Shown piece by piece: positions 43,800 to 52,869 of a DNA stretch of 64,000 bases. The stretch lies in contig CANEZL010000006.1 of assembly GCA_947444195.1 (NCBI GenBank), positions 62,001-126,000 of the forward strand, read 5' to 3'. Within the stretch, counting starts at the first letter, position 1. Every line of letters starts with the position of its first letter. A program made the position numbers and the translations under genes. A model generated the notes under the pieces. The model ran no database searches and was not told where the DNA came from. It was given only the letters and a program-made list of their open reading frames with translations. The DNA is from Methylobacteriaceae bacterium. GTDB taxonomy: Bacteria; Pseudomonadota; Alphaproteobacteria; Rhizobiales; Beijerinckiaceae.

Positions 43800-44513
43800 A
43801 TGGAGGCGCGGGCGGCGCGGGGCCGCGGGCGGGGATCACCGGGTTTGCGTCTCAGCGTCGAGGATCTCGCCTGCCGCCGCTCGGGGCGGCGCATCTTCGC
43901 GGGCCTGTCCTTCGCCCTCGCCCCCGGCCAGGCGCTCGCGGTGACCGGGCGCAACGGGGCCGGCAAGTCGAGCCTGCTCGCGATCCTGAGCGGGCGCCTG
44001 CGCCCCGATGCCGGCCGGATCCGGGTCACGGATGTGGGCGAGGCGAGCCTGCCCGAATGCCTGCACGGGGTCGGCCACCGAGACGGGCTCAAGGCGGCGC
44101 TCACCGCGGGCGAGAACCTCGCCTTCGCCCGCGCCCTCCTCGGGGCCCCGCGGATGGAGCCGCGGGCGGCGCTCGCCCGGCTCGGCCTCGACCACGCGCA
44201 CGACCTGCCGGTGGCCTATCTCTCGGCGGGGCAGCGGCGGCGGGTGGCCCTCGCCCGCCTCCTCGTCTGCCACCGGCCGCTCTGGCTCCTCGACGAGCCG
44301 ACCGCCGCCCTCGACGCGGCCTCGCAGGCACTCCTCGCCGGCCTGATGGAGGAGCACCGCGCGGGCGGCGGCCTCGTGGTGGCCGCGACCCATCAGGCGC
44401 TCGGCCTCGCGGACGCGATGACCCTGGCCATCGAGCCGCCGGAGCAGTCGCAGCAGTCGCAGCAGTCGCAGCAGTCTGCGCACGCGATGGCGGATGCGGA
44501 GGACTGGCTGTGA
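43800..44513 (+). CDS. ccmA: Heme exporter ATP-binding protein CcmA
   Basis: Cytosolic ATPase of the CcmABCD complex, which releases the heme chaperone CcmE from CcmC during cytochrome c maturation. It has 237 residues. Walker A is VTGRNGAGKSSLL, the signature is LSAGQRRRVALARLL, Walker B is LWLLDEPTAALD, and the switch is ATHQALGLADA. The C terminus has a nine-base repeat (CAGCAGTCG) encoding EQSQQSQQSQQS, a low-complexity tail not typical for CcmA. Stop and the ccmB start overlap (GTGA). Start at 43800 is the first ATG after the divergent gene. Confidence 0.93.
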   Translation: MEARAARGRGRGSPGLRLSVEDLACRRSGRRIFAGLSFALAPGQALAVTGRNGAGKSSLLAILSGRLRPDAGRIRVTDVGEASLPECLHGVGHRDGLKAALTAGENLAFARALLGAPRMEPRAALARLGLDHAHDLPVAYLSAGQRRRVALARLLVCHRPLWLLDEPTAALDAASQALLAGLMEEHRAGGGLVVAATHQALGLADAMTLAIEPPEQSQQSQQSQQSAHAMADAEDWL

Positions 44514-45178
44514 TCGGCGTCTTCGCGGCCCTGGTCGCCCGCGACCTCGCGCTGGCCACCCGCATCGGGGGCTCGGGGGCGCTCTCCCTGGTCTTCTTCC
44601 TGATGATCGTGGCCCTCGTCCCCTTCGCGCTGGGGCCCGACCTCAACCTGCTCGCCCGGATCGGCCCGGCCATCCTCTGGCTCGCCGCGGTGCTCGCCAC
44701 CCTCATCGGCCTCGACCGCCTGTTCCAGGCGGATGCCGAGGACGGCTCCCTCGACCTGATGGGCGCCGCCCCCGTGCCCCTGGAGATCGTGGTGCTCGCC
44801 AAGGTCACCGCGCACTGGCTCACCACCGGCCTGCCCCTGGCGCTCGCCGCCCCCCTCTTCGGCCTCCTCGTCGCGCTGGACGGCGCGGGGATGGGGGCCA
44901 CCGCGCTGACGCTCCTCGCCGGCACGCCCGCGCTGACCTTCATCGGCGCGGTGGGCGCCGCGCTCACGGCCTCGATCCGGCGGGGCGGGCTGATCCTGGC
45001 GGTGCTGGTCCTGCCCCTGATGGTGCCGACGCTGATCTTCGGGGTCTCGGCGGCGCAGGCGGCGCTCGGCGGCACCGTGCCCTTCGCCACGCCCCTCTCG
45101 ATCCTGGCGGGCCTCACCCTGATCGCGGCGGTGGTCGGCACGCTCGCGGCGGCTGCGGCGCTCCGCTGGTCGGAGTGA
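44510..45178 (+). CDS. ccmB: Heme exporter protein CcmB
   Basis: Inner-membrane permease of 222 residues with six hydrophobic helices, partner of CcmA. Family blocks: VARDLALATRIGGSGALSLV (CcmB N terminus), LIGLDRLFQADAEDGSLDLM, and LPLMVPTLIFGVSAAQAAL near the C terminus. GTG start at 44510 overlaps the ccmA stop. The FQADAEDGSLD loop faces the ATPase. Confidence 0.94.
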   Translation: MIGVFAALVARDLALATRIGGSGALSLVFFLMIVALVPFALGPDLNLLARIGPAILWLAAVLATLIGLDRLFQADAEDGSLDLMGAAPVPLEIVVLAKVTAHWLTTGLPLALAAPLFGLLVALDGAGMGATALTLLAGTPALTFIGAVGAALTASIRRGGLILAVLVLPLMVPTLIFGVSAAQAALGGTVPFATPLSILAGLTLIAAVVGTLAAAAALRWSE

Positions 45179-45274
45179 CGCGGGCGCGCATTGCCGCTGC
45201 ACCGCACACCGGGCTAAGGCAGATTGTAAAACTTCCGATCAGCGGGAGTTCCCCTCCGGCCGCAACCGGGCCGC

Positions 45275-45296
45275 GGACGTCTCGCCGGAGACGTCC
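45275..45296. promoter_or_regulatory. Hairpin in the leader of ccmC
   Basis: Perfect 9-bp stem GGACGTCTC/GAGACGTCC with a GCCG loop, ending 15 bases before the ccmC start codon. No U tract follows. It could stabilise or attenuate the message in the 133-base gap between ccmB and ccmC. Confidence 0.5.
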
Positions 45297-45311
45297 TCGA
45301 GGGGCGCCCCC

Positions 45312-46130
45312 ATGTCCGGGTCCGGGTCCACGATGACGCCTTCGCCCTCGCCTTCCCTGTGGACGCGCCTGTCCAACCCGAGCCATTTCATGCGCTGGTC
45401 GGGGGCGCTGACGCCCTGGCTCGCCGCCCTCTCCGCCCTGGTGCTCGCGGCGGGCCTCTACCTCGCCTGGTTCGTCGCGCCCCCCGACTACCAGCAGGGC
45501 GAGACCGTGCGGATCATGTTCATCCACGTGCCCGCGGCCTGGCTCGGCGTGTTCTTCTACGCCTCCATGAGCCTGTCGGCGGTGGGCAGCCTCGTCTGGC
45601 GCCATCCGCTGGCCGACGTGGCCCAGCGCGCCGCCGCGCCGATCGGGGCGGCCTTCACCCTGATCTGCCTCGTCACCGGCTCGCTCTGGGGCAAGCCCAT
45701 GTGGGGCACCTACTGGGTCTGGGACGCGCGGCTGACCTCGATGCTGCTGCTGTTCCTGATCTATTGCGGCCTCATCGCCCTGTGGCGGGCCATCGAGGAG
45801 CCGAACCGCGCCGCGCGCGCCGTATCGATCCTCACCCTCGTCGGCGCGGTCAACCTGCCGATCATCAAGTTCTCGGTGAACTGGTGGTCGACCCTGCACC
45901 AGCCCGCCTCGATCCTGCGCATGGGCGGCCCGACCATCGACCCCTCGATGCTCTATCCCCTCCTCGTGATGATCGCCGCGGCGACGCTCGGCGGCATCAC
46001 CCTCCACCTCTACGCCATGCGCACCGAGGTGATGCGCCGCCGGGTGCGCACGCTCACCATCCGCGAGGCCGAGCGCCTCGATGCCGGCCGGGCCCAGACC
46101 GTCCCCGCCGCCCTTCCCCAGCCCCTGTGA
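45312..46130 (+). CDS. ccmC: Heme exporter protein CcmC
   Basis: Inner-membrane heme-handling protein of 272 residues that loads heme onto CcmE. The tryptophan-rich motif is MWGTYWVWDARLTSMLLLFL (WGxxWxWD), flanked by conserved histidines in MFIHVPAAWLGVFFY and WSTLHQPASI. Six helices. An 18-residue Ser/Pro-rich N terminus precedes the first helix; an inner ATG at 45333 is possible. Sits between ccmB and ccmD in the usual order. Confidence 0.94.
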   Translation: MSGSGSTMTPSPSPSLWTRLSNPSHFMRWSGALTPWLAALSALVLAAGLYLAWFVAPPDYQQGETVRIMFIHVPAAWLGVFFYASMSLSAVGSLVWRHPLADVAQRAAAPIGAAFTLICLVTGSLWGKPMWGTYWVWDARLTSMLLLFLIYCGLIALWRAIEEPNRAARAVSILTLVGAVNLPIIKFSVNWWSTLHQPASILRMGGPTIDPSMLYPLLVMIAAATLGGITLHLYAMRTEVMRRRVRTLTIREAERLDAGRAQTVPAALPQPL

Positions 46131-46140
46131 GGCGAGCGAC

Positions 46141-46284
46141 ATGGATCTCGGACCCCATGGCGGCTTCATCCTGGCCGCCTACGCCTTCACCGCGCTGGTG
46201 ATGGCCGGCCTCGTGCTGAACGCCCTGCGCGACCGTCATGCGCAGCGCCGGGCGCTGCGCGCCCTCGGGGACGACCGCCGGTGA
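46141..46284 (+). CDS. ccmD: Heme exporter protein CcmD
   Basis: Small single-helix membrane protein of 47 residues that stabilises CcmC-CcmE contact. The sequence MDLGPHGGFILAAYAFTALV with NALRDRHAQRRALRAL is the CcmD pattern: the conserved GGYAxYVW-like N terminus here reads HGGFILAAYA, then the helix and a basic tail. It begins ten bases after ccmC and its stop overlaps the ccmG start (GTGA). Confidence 0.9.
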   Translation: MDLGPHGGFILAAYAFTALVMAGLVLNALRDRHAQRRALRALGDDRR

Positions 46285-46871
46285 GCCCGGCTTCCGCCCC
46301 GGGCCGCCGCCCGCTCCTCGTCGCCCTGCCGCTTCTCGTCTTCGCGGTGCTGGCCGGGGTGTTCTTCATCCGCCTGCGCTCGGGCGTCGATCCGGCGGCG
46401 CTTCCCTCCGCCCTGATCGGCCAGCCGGTGCCGGCCTTCAGCCTGCCGCCGGTGGCCGGGCTCAGCGCCGACGGCAAGCCGGTGCCCGGCCTCTCCTCGG
46501 CGGATCTCAAGGGCGGGGTGACGGTGCTGAACGTCTGGGCCTCGTGGTGCGCCCCCTGCCAGGTGGAGCACCCGATGCTGATGCGGCTCGCCCGCGAGCC
46601 GGGTCTCCGCCTCGTGGGCATCGCCTACAAGGACGCGCCGGAGAAGTCCCGCGCCTTCCTGGCCAAGCACGGCCTGCCCTTCCGCGCGGTCGGCGCCGAC
46701 GAGACCGGCCGCGTCGGCATCGATTTCGGCGTCTACGGTGTCCCTGAGACCTTCATCATCGGGCCGGACGGGGTGATCCGGGACAAGCTCGTCGGCATCG
46801 TCACCCCGGAGAATCTGAAGGACGTGCTGGAGAAGATCCGCCGGGCGGGACAGGTCGCCGCGGCGCAGTGA
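46281..46871 (+). CDS. ccmG: Thiol:disulfide interchange protein CcmG (DsbE)
   Basis: Membrane-anchored periplasmic thioredoxin of 196 residues that keeps apocytochrome c cysteines reduced for heme attachment. Helix at residues 11-30 (LLVALPLLVFAVLAGVFFIR). The active site is VWASWCAPCQVEHP. GVYGVPETFIIGPDGVIRDK is the conserved cis-proline and C-terminal block. GTG start at 46281. No ccmE, ccmF or ccmH lies in this window, so the remaining maturation genes are elsewhere. Confidence 0.94.
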   Translation: MSPASAPGRRPLLVALPLLVFAVLAGVFFIRLRSGVDPAALPSALIGQPVPAFSLPPVAGLSADGKPVPGLSSADLKGGVTVLNVWASWCAPCQVEHPMLMRLAREPGLRLVGIAYKDAPEKSRAFLAKHGLPFRAVGADETGRVGIDFGVYGVPETFIIGPDGVIRDKLVGIVTPENLKDVLEKIRRAGQVAAAQ

Positions 46872-46881
46872 GGAACGGGCC

Positions 46882-47490
46882 TCAGGCCCCCGCGTCCTTG
46901 CGCTCGTGGCGGGTGAGCAGCGGGGTCTGGGCGAGCGCGAACAGCACGGTGATCGGCATGATGCCGAACACCTTGAAGTTCACCCAGAAATCCTCGCTCT
47001 GCGTGCGCCAGACCACCTCGTTGAGGACGGCCAGGAAGAGAAAGAACAGCCCCCAGCGGAAGGTGAGCTTGCGCCAGCCCTCCTCGGTGAGCGCGAACAT
47101 CGAGTCGAGCACCACGGAGAGCAGGGACTTTCCGAAGGCGAGGCCCCCGAGCAGGATCAGCCCGAACAGGGTGTTCACGATGGTCGGCTTGACCATGATG
47201 AAGGTCTTGTCCTGCAGGTAGAGCGTCAGCCCGCCGAACACGAGCACGACGACGCCCGAGACCAGCGGCATGATCGGCAGGTGCCGGACCAGCAGGTAGT
47301 GGATGGTGAGGGCGATCACCGTGGCGCCCACGAACAGGCCGGTGGCCACGAAGATCTTCTGGTCGGCCGCCACGCCGAAGCGCTCGGCATAGGCGTTGCC
47401 GAAGAAGAACACCATCAGCGGCCCCATCTCCAGGGCGAGCTTCAGGAGCGGCGGCAGGTGGCGGCGCGGGGGAACGGATTCGATCTGCAT
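46882..47490 (-). CDS. YciB/IspZ-family septation membrane protein
   Basis: Inner-membrane protein of 202 residues with about five helices. It matches the intracellular septation protein A (YciB/IspZ) family: [40 protein letters not shown], and [21 protein letters not shown]. coli YciB affects envelope and cell division, though the biochemical role is unclear. It converges on ccmG, ten bases apart, and is near ftsY as in many alphaproteobacteria. Start at ATG 47490 ([10 protein letters not shown]). Confidence 0.95.
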   Translation of the reverse strand: MQIESVPPRRHLPPLLKLALEMGPLMVFFFGNAYAERFGVAADQKIFVATGLFVGATVIALTIHYLLVRHLPIMPLVSGVVVLVFGGLTLYLQDKTFIMVKPTIVNTLFGLILLGGLAFGKSLLSVVLDSMFALTEEGWRKLTFRWGLFFLFLAVLNEVVWRTQSEDFWVNFKVFGIMPITVLFALAQTPLLTRHERKDAGA

Positions 47491-47569
47491 CGACGGTTGA
47501 TATAGGCTCTGAAGCGTTCGCGCAGGAGGTTGCGCAGAGGTCGCGTCTGTATCGAGGAGGCGGATCGCG

Positions 47570-47812
47570 GTGTCCATCACCATCGAGAATGCCGAGGCCG
47601 AGGCGATCCTGGCCGATCTCGCCGCCCGCACGCGGCGGCCGACCTCGGACCTCCTGCTCGATCTGCTCCGGCGGGAGCAAGCCAAGATGGAGAGTGCGGC
47701 CGGACGCGACTCGGCGGAGCGTCTGCGCGCGGATCTCGGTGCGCGCCGACTGGTCGATCCGCGTCCGATCGACGAGATCCTGGCCTGGGACGAGAACGGC
47801 CTGCCAGTATGA
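47570..47812 (+). CDS. vapB: VapB-family antitoxin
   Basis: Antitoxin of 80 residues, ribbon-helix-helix-like PSK/Rv0623 type. The N terminus [20 protein letters not shown] is the DNA-binding strand and helix, and LDLLRREQ follows. The C-terminal [19 protein letters not shown] is the toxin-wrapping tail (Rv0623-like proteins end in similar WDxxGLP). GAGGAGG lies nine bases before the GTG at 47570. Its stop overlaps the toxin ATG (ATGA), so the two genes are one unit. It is presumably autorepressed by the complex. Confidence 0.88.
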   Translation: MSITIENAEAEAILADLAARTRRPTSDLLLDLLRREQAKMESAAGRDSAERLRADLGARRLVDPRPIDEILAWDENGLPV

Positions 47813-48213
47813 ACGACACGCTCGTGATCGACCCGTCGGTCTTCGTCGCGATCCTGTCGAACGAGCCCGAAGCGGACGCCTTCGCCGCGAAGATCCGGGC
47901 ACACCCACGCCGCGTGATGTCGGCGCCGGGCTACCTCGAATGTGCGATGGTGGCCAACCGTTGGCAATCGGGCCGCGCCGATCTGGACGCGTGGCTGAGG
48001 CGGGAATCCATCGCCATCCGGGCCGTCGACCACGCCCTCGCCGTCCGCGCCGCCGACGCCTTCGCCCGCTACGGCAAGGGCCGGCATCCGGCCGGGCTCA
48101 ATTTCGGCGACTGCTTCTCCTACGCCCTCGCCAGCGCCCTCGACGCCCCGCTCCTGTTCAAGGGCGAGGACTTCGCCCGGACCGACCTGTGCCGGCCCGG
48201 GCCCGAGAACTGA
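47809..48213 (+). CDS. vapC: VapC-type PIN-domain ribonuclease toxin
   Basis: PIN-domain endoribonuclease of 134 residues. The acidic catalytic residues can be placed: Asp8 in [11 protein letters not shown], Glu in [12 protein letters not shown], Asp in [15 protein letters not shown] and Asp in [10 protein letters not shown]. Mg2+-dependent tRNA or rRNA cleavage is known for the family; the target here is unknown. ATG at 47809 overlaps the antitoxin stop. The full set of acidic residues suggests an active toxin. The pair lies between yciB and ftsY with normal codon use, so it is not clearly a recent arrival. Confidence 0.92.
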   Translation: MNDTLVIDPSVFVAILSNEPEADAFAAKIRAHPRRVMSAPGYLECAMVANRWQSGRADLDAWLRRESIAIRAVDHALAVRAADAFARYGKGRHPAGLNFGDCFSYALASALDAPLLFKGEDFARTDLCRPGPEN

Positions 48214-48245
48214 CGGGCGCCGGAGGACCGGCGGCCGAGAGGCCC

Positions 48246-49580
48246 TCAATCCTTCTCCAGCCCGGCGATCGCCCGGGCGAAGTCGCGGGCCGCGAAGGGC
48301 TCCAGATCCTCCACGCCCTCGCCGACGCCGATGAAGTGCACGGGCAGGCCGAACTTCGCGGCGAGCGCCACGAGGATGCCGCCCCGCGCCGTGCCGTCGA
48401 GCTTGGTCATCACGAGGCCCGAGACGGGTGCCGCCTGCGAGAACAGCTCGACCTGGCTCAGGGCGTTCTGGCCCACCGTGGCGTCGAGCACGAGCAGGGT
48501 GGCGTGGGGCGCCTCGGGGTCGAGCTTGCGGATCACGCGGATGACCTTCTCGAGCTCCGCCATCAGCCCGGCCTTGTTCTGGAGGCGGCCGGCGGTGTCG
48601 ATGAGGAGCACGTCGGTGCCGGCCTCGCGGGCCTGTTTCAGGGCATCGAAAGCGAGGCCCGCCGCGTCCGCGCCCTGCGCGCCGCTGACCACCGGCGTGC
48701 CGGTACGCGCGCCCCAGACCTTGAGTTGGTCGATCGCCGCGGCGCGGAAGGTGTCGCCGGCCGCCAGCATCACGCTGCGGCCCTCGCCGCGGAACTTCAG
48801 GGAGAGCTTGCCGAGGGTCGTGGTCTTGCCCGCGCCGTTCACGCCCACGCAGAGGATCACGAACGGCTTCTTGGCGCCGTCCACGACGAGGGGATGGGCG
48901 ACCGGGTCGAGGGCCCGCTCCACCTCCGCGGCCAGGATGGCGCGGACCTCGTCGGGGGAGATGCCCTTCTCGTAGCGGCCCTTGCCCACGGCCTCCGAGA
49001 TCCGGGTCGCGGTCTCCACGCCGAAATCGGCCTGGATCAGCGCGTCTTCCAGATCCTCCAGGGTCGTGGCGTCGAGCTTGCGCTTGGTGAACAGGCCCGT
49101 GACCCGGTCCGACAGGGCCGAGGAGGTCCGCTTCATGCCCGACGTCAGGCGGCTCCACCAGCCGCGCCCCTGGGGCTCCACGACCGGTTCGGGCGCGGCC
49201 TCGACCGGTTCGGGCGCGGCCTCCGCGACCGGGGGCTCGACGGCGGGCTCGCGGATCTGCGGACCCGTGTCGGCGGGCTCCGCGCCGCGGTCCGGATCGT
49301 CGCCGGCCGTGCCCGCGGGGGGCTCCTCCGGCTCGCCCTCGATCGGCTGCAGGTCGGCGCCCTCGAGCCCGTCGGGCACGGTGTTGCGGGCCGGATCCTC
49401 CGGCGCGGGCTCGCCCGGCGGCAGCGGCACGTGGGCCACGTCGTCGGCGGCGGTGGCGAAGTCGGGCCGGCCCTCCGCGGGCGAGGCCGGGCTCTCCGGC
49501 GCGGGCTCCGGCGGCCGGTCGTCCTGTGCGGGTTTGCGTCCGAACAGGCGTCCGAACCAGCCCGGCTTGTCCTCGCTCAT
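48246..49580 (-). CDS. ftsY: Signal recognition particle receptor FtsY
   Basis: SRP GTPase receptor of 444 residues that docks ribosome-nascent chain complexes to the translocon. Acidic, Pro/Glu-rich A domain at residues 1-135, with short [13 protein letters not shown] repeats. N domain 140-230. G domain: [20 protein letters not shown] (G1), [20 protein letters not shown] (G3), [12 protein letters not shown] (G4). ATG 49580 opens [17 protein letters not shown], a membrane-binding amphipathic start. The long A domain is typical of this genus. A palindromic repeat lies upstream. Confidence 0.97.
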   Translation of the reverse strand: MSEDKPGWFGRLFGRKPAQDDRPPEPAPESPASPAEGRPDFATAADDVAHVPLPPGEPAPEDPARNTVPDGLEGADLQPIEGEPEEPPAGTAGDDPDRGAEPADTGPQIREPAVEPPVAEAAPEPVEAAPEPVVEPQGRGWWSRLTSGMKRTSSALSDRVTGLFTKRKLDATTLEDLEDALIQADFGVETATRISEAVGKGRYEKGISPDEVRAILAAEVERALDPVAHPLVVDGAKKPFVILCVGVNGAGKTTTLGKLSLKFRGEGRSVMLAAGDTFRAAAIDQLKVWGARTGTPVVSGAQGADAAGLAFDALKQAREAGTDVLLIDTAGRLQNKAGLMAELEKVIRVIRKLDPEAPHATLLVLDATVGQNALSQVELFSQAAPVSGLVMTKLDGTARGGILVALAAKFGLPVHFIGVGEGVEDLEPFAARDFARAIAGLEKD

Positions 49581-49635
49581 GGTGAAGCCCCTGAGAAGCG
49601 GCGCGCGCTGTCGCGGGCCGCGGAAATGGTCCGTC

Positions 49636-49696
49636 CTATCGTGGTCGCACGACGATCCCGAAAAACCGGATTCCACTTTCCGGCGTCGTGCTCTAG
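49636..49696. repeat. Palindromic intergenic repeat, copy C
   Basis: Same family as 18201-18265 and 36100-36226. Arms GCACGACG...CGTCGTGC carry compensatory changes relative to GCACGATG...CATCGTGC, and the copy ends GCTCTAG. It lies between ftsY and the divergent pseudouridine synthase. Confidence 0.88.
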
Positions 49697-49705
49697 CCGG
49701 GGGGC

Positions 49706-50401
49706 ATGTCCGCCCCGACCCCCATGCCTGACATAGGCGCACGTCTCCTCTACCGCGATGCCCTGCTGCTCGTCATCGACAAGCCGGCGGGATTACCGGT
49801 CCATCCCGGCCCGAAAGGCGGCCCGACGCTGACCGACCATCTCGAGGCCTTGCGCTTCGGCCTGCCCCGGCGGCCGGAGGCCGCGCACCGCCTCGACCGC
49901 GACACCTCGGGCTGCCTCGCGCTGGGGCGCCACGCCAAGGCGCTGGCGCGGCTGGGCAAGCTGTTCGCCGGTTCCAGCGTCGAGAAGACCTACTGGGCCG
50001 TGGTCGAGGGCGGCCCCGAGGCGGATTCGGGCGAGATCGACCTCCCCCTCGCCCGCCGCTCGCCCGATCCGCGCTCGTGGTGGATGAAGGCCGATCCCGC
50101 GGGCGACCCGGCTCTCACCCACTGGCGGGTGCTCGGCCGCGACCGGGCGGCCGGCCGGACCTGGCTCGAATTGCGGCCGGTGACCGGGCGCACGCACCAG
50201 CTGCGGGTGCATTGCGCCGAATCCGGCTGGCCGATCCTCGGCGATCCGATCTACGGGCCCGGGCCCCGTGACGGCGTGCTGCACCTCCACGCCTGGGCGC
50301 TGTCGATCCCGCTCTACCCCAAGCGCGATCCCGTCCGCGCCGAGGCGCCCGCCCCCGGGCACATGCGGGCGGCGCTCGGGGCCTGCGGCTGGAGCGGGTA
50401 G
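49706..50401 (+). CDS. RluA-family RNA pseudouridine synthase
   Basis: Pseudouridine synthase of 231 residues that isomerises uridine in rRNA or tRNA. The catalytic aspartate lies in AAHRLDRDTSGCLALGR (HRLDRDTSG motif). LLVIDKPAGLPVHPGPKGGP is the N-terminal motif. RPVTGRTHQLRVHCAESGWP is the third motif. There is no S4 domain, so it is closer to RluA/TruC than RluC/D. ATG 49706 follows CCGGGGGG; 49724 is an in-frame alternative. Confidence 0.9.
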   Translation: MSAPTPMPDIGARLLYRDALLLVIDKPAGLPVHPGPKGGPTLTDHLEALRFGLPRRPEAAHRLDRDTSGCLALGRHAKALARLGKLFAGSSVEKTYWAVVEGGPEADSGEIDLPLARRSPDPRSWWMKADPAGDPALTHWRVLGRDRAAGRTWLELRPVTGRTHQLRVHCAESGWPILGDPIYGPGPRDGVLHLHAWALSIPLYPKRDPVRAEAPAPGHMRAALGACGWSG

Positions 50402-50497
50402 CGGTCCCGGTCTCGCCGGGCCGGTGGTTCCAACCCGGGGCTTCGCGCCCCGGGGACCCCCGCCAAAGGGCCTTCAGCCCTTCGGGATCCCACGATC
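50402..50497. repeat. GC-rich intergenic element downstream of the pseudouridine synthase gene
   Basis: Contains CCGGGGCTTCGCGCCCCGG and AAGGGCCTTCAGCCCTT hairpins. Related in parts to 40390-40430, for example reverse-complement CCCTTTGGCGG. It separates convergent genes and may terminate both. Confidence 0.6.
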
Positions 50498-51715
50498 TCA
50501 GGCCGCGATCAGCGCGCGTCCGTCATGGCCCGTGATGGCGACCTCGCGGATCTCGCCGGGCCGCGCGTCGAGGCGCACGGGGGTGAAGCCCTCCGTGCGG
50601 CCGGTGCCGCCGCGCTCGGCCAGCACCCGGTGCCGGCGCCCGACTTCCCCGTCGAGATGCCGCGCGAGCGCCTGGGCGCCCGCCGCCCGCAGCCGGGCCG
50701 CGCGGTCGCGGATCGCTTCCGCCGCGACCGGGGGCATGCGGGCGGCGGGCGTGCCCGGCCGGGCCGAGTAGGGGAAGACGTGCAGATGCGTGAGCCCGCA
50801 TTCCCCCACGAGGTCGAGGCTGCGCGCGAACTGCGCCTCGGTCTCGGTGGGGAAGCCCGCGATGAGGTCGGCCCCGAACACGGTGTCCGGCCGCAGGCGC
50901 CGGATCTCGGCGCAGAAGCGGATCGCGTCGGCGCGGGCATGGCGCCGCTTCATCCGCTTGAGCACGAGGTCGTCGCCCGCCTGGAGCGAGAGGTGGAGAT
51001 GGGGCATCAGCCGCGCCTCCTCGGCGAAGGCGCGCACCAATTCCGGGTCGGCCTCCACCGAATCGATGGAGGAGAGCCTGAGCCGCGCGAGGTCGGGCAC
51101 GCCCCTCACGATCGCCCGCACCAGCCCGCCGAGGGACGGGCCGCCGCACTCGCGCCCGTAGGCGGTGAGGTCGACGCCGGTGAGCACCACCTCGCGCCCC
51201 CCGTGCTCCACGATGCGGGCGACCTGCGCGACGACGTCCGCCGCCGGCACCGAGCGCGAGCGCCCGCGGCCGAACGGGATGACGCAGAAGGTGCAGCGGT
51301 GGTCGCAGCCGTTCTGCACCGGCACGAAGGCGCGGGTGTGGTCCGCCATCCGGGCGATGCGGGTGGCGGGCGCCGCGGTCTCGGCCATCACGTCGGCGAC
51401 CGCGCGTGTCGGCGCCGCGGCCCAGGAGGCCGGATCGAGCTTCCGCCCGTTCCCGACGAGGCGGGCGACCTCGGGCATCGCGGCGTAGGCGACGGTCTCG
51501 ACCTGTGCGCCGCAGCCCGTCACCGCGATGCTGGCGCCGGGCCGCTCCCGGTGCAGGCGCCGGATGGCCTTGCGGGCCTGCCGCCCGGCCTCGGCGGTGA
51601 CCGCGCAGGTGTTCACGATGACGAGATCGCCGGCATGGCTCGCGGCGGCCTCGCGCATTGCCTCCGATTCGACGGTGTTGAGGCGGCAGCCGAAGGTGAG
51701 GGTCTCGACGGCCAT
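50498..51715 (-). CDS. mtaB: tRNA t6A37 methylthiotransferase MtaB
   Basis: Radical SAM methylthiotransferase of 405 residues that converts t6A37 to ms2t6A37 in tRNA. The N-terminal MTTase domain has cysteines in TFGCRLNTVES, VIVNTCAVTAEAGRQ and AVTGCGAQVE. The radical SAM site is QNGCDHRCTFCVIPFGRGRS (CxxxCxxC). A C-terminal TRAM-like region follows (VGRRHRVLAERGG). It starts within one base of the dapF stop, so the two are co-transcribed. MtaB is preferred over MiaB because of the shorter size and the FGCRLN motif. Confidence 0.94.
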   Translation of the reverse strand: MAVETLTFGCRLNTVESEAMREAAASHAGDLVIVNTCAVTAEAGRQARKAIRRLHRERPGASIAVTGCGAQVETVAYAAMPEVARLVGNGRKLDPASWAAAPTRAVADVMAETAAPATRIARMADHTRAFVPVQNGCDHRCTFCVIPFGRGRSRSVPAADVVAQVARIVEHGGREVVLTGVDLTAYGRECGGPSLGGLVRAIVRGVPDLARLRLSSIDSVEADPELVRAFAEEARLMPHLHLSLQAGDDLVLKRMKRRHARADAIRFCAEIRRLRPDTVFGADLIAGFPTETEAQFARSLDLVGECGLTHLHVFPYSARPGTPAARMPPVAAEAIRDRAARLRAAGAQALARHLDGEVGRRHRVLAERGGTGRTEGFTPVRLDARPGEIREVAITGHDGRALIAA

Positions 51716-52602
51716 CAGGCCGCCCCGGCAAACAGCTCCGGCGCGAAGGTGCCCTCCGCCTCCAGGAAGACCGGCCCGGTCATCAGCACGTGGTCGTCGG
51801 CGCGCCACTCGACGGAGAGGTCGCCGCCGGGCAGGCTCACGGTCGCCTGCCGGCCGATCATGCGCAGCCGCGAGGCGGCGACCACCGTGGCGCAGGCGGC
51901 GGTGCCGCAGGCGAGCGTCAGCCCCGCGCCGCGCTCCCAGACCCGGAGCTTGATCGCCTCGCGGCCCCGCACCTGCGCCACCGAGATGTTGGCGCGCTCG
52001 GGGAAGATCGGATGGTTCTCCAGCATCGGGCCGATCCGGGCGAGGTCGAAGCCGTCGGGATCCTGATCGGTGAAGAAGACCGCGTGCGGGTTGCCCATGC
52101 TGACGACGCCCGGCGAGTGCAGGATCGGCGCGTCGATCGGCCCGATCTGCAACTCGATCCGGCGGGTGTCGGGGAAGGGCTCGGCGAGCGGGATCTCGTT
52201 CCAGGCGAGCCGCGGCTGGCCCATGTCCACCGTGAAGGAGCGGTCGGCCACGCGGCGCACGCCGATGCGGCCCGCCACGGTCTCCAGGACGAGGCGCCCG
52301 CCCTCGGCGGGTCGCGCCATGGCCGGGTCGTCGAACATGGCATAGGCCACGCAGCGGGTGCCGTTGCCGCAGGCCCCGGCCTCCGAGCCGTCCGTGTTGT
52401 AGATCCGCATGGAGGCGTCGGTGCCCGCGCTCACGGGATCGTGCACCACCATCAACTGATCGAAGCGCGAGGCGGGATCGCCCGCGATCGCCCGCGCCTC
52501 GGCGGGCGCGACGCGGATATCCGTGCCGCGCAGGTCGAGCACAACGATGGCGTTGCCGGCCCCGTGCATCTTCAGGAAACGTCGGTTGGCGAGTGCGCTC
52601 AT
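51715..52602 (-). CDS. dapF: Diaminopimelate epimerase
   Basis: Cofactor-independent racemase of 295 residues interconverting LL- and meso-diaminopimelate for lysine and peptidoglycan synthesis. The catalytic cysteines are in [20 protein letters not shown] and [16 protein letters not shown]. The N-terminal [16 protein letters not shown] is the usual block. ATG at 52602. Its neighbour mtaB follows with one-base overlap, an arrangement seen in other alphaproteobacteria. Confidence 0.97.
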   Translation of the reverse strand: MSALANRRFLKMHGAGNAIVVLDLRGTDIRVAPAEARAIAGDPASRFDQLMVVHDPVSAGTDASMRIYNTDGSEAGACGNGTRCVAYAMFDDPAMARPAEGGRLVLETVAGRIGVRRVADRSFTVDMGQPRLAWNEIPLAEPFPDTRRIELQIGPIDAPILHSPGVVSMGNPHAVFFTDQDPDGFDLARIGPMLENHPIFPERANISVAQVRGREAIKLRVWERGAGLTLACGTAACATVVAASRLRMIGRQATVSLPGGDLSVEWRADDHVLMTGPVFLEAEGTFAPELFAGAA

Positions 52603-52869
52603 GCTCGGGGCGGTGGGGTTCTCTCGGATCGGGGGATGGCCCGGCCTGCGGGACGGCTCTGCTGGGGGCTATATGGCAAACCCGCGCCGGCCGCGCGAGG
52701 GGCGATGCCGCGCTGCAACCCTGCCGGCCGCTTTCCCGCGGGACGGCCGCCTTTCGGCGGGGTGCGGCCCGGCCGCTCTCGCAGGGCGCGGGTTTCGTCA
52801 CTACCTTGGGGCCGCGCCTGCCCGCGCGATGGGGCCGGGCGGGACCCGCGAACCTGCCGGAGCGCTCCC

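Noticed and set aside
44444..44476. Nine-base repeats as a possible CRISPR or regulatory array
   Set aside because: The units are contiguous without spacers and in frame inside ccmA, so this is coding microsatellite sequence.
47530..47808. Upstream extension of the PIN toxin frame to 47530
   Set aside because: The region is occupied by the antitoxin gene in another frame; the ATG at 47809 overlaps its stop.
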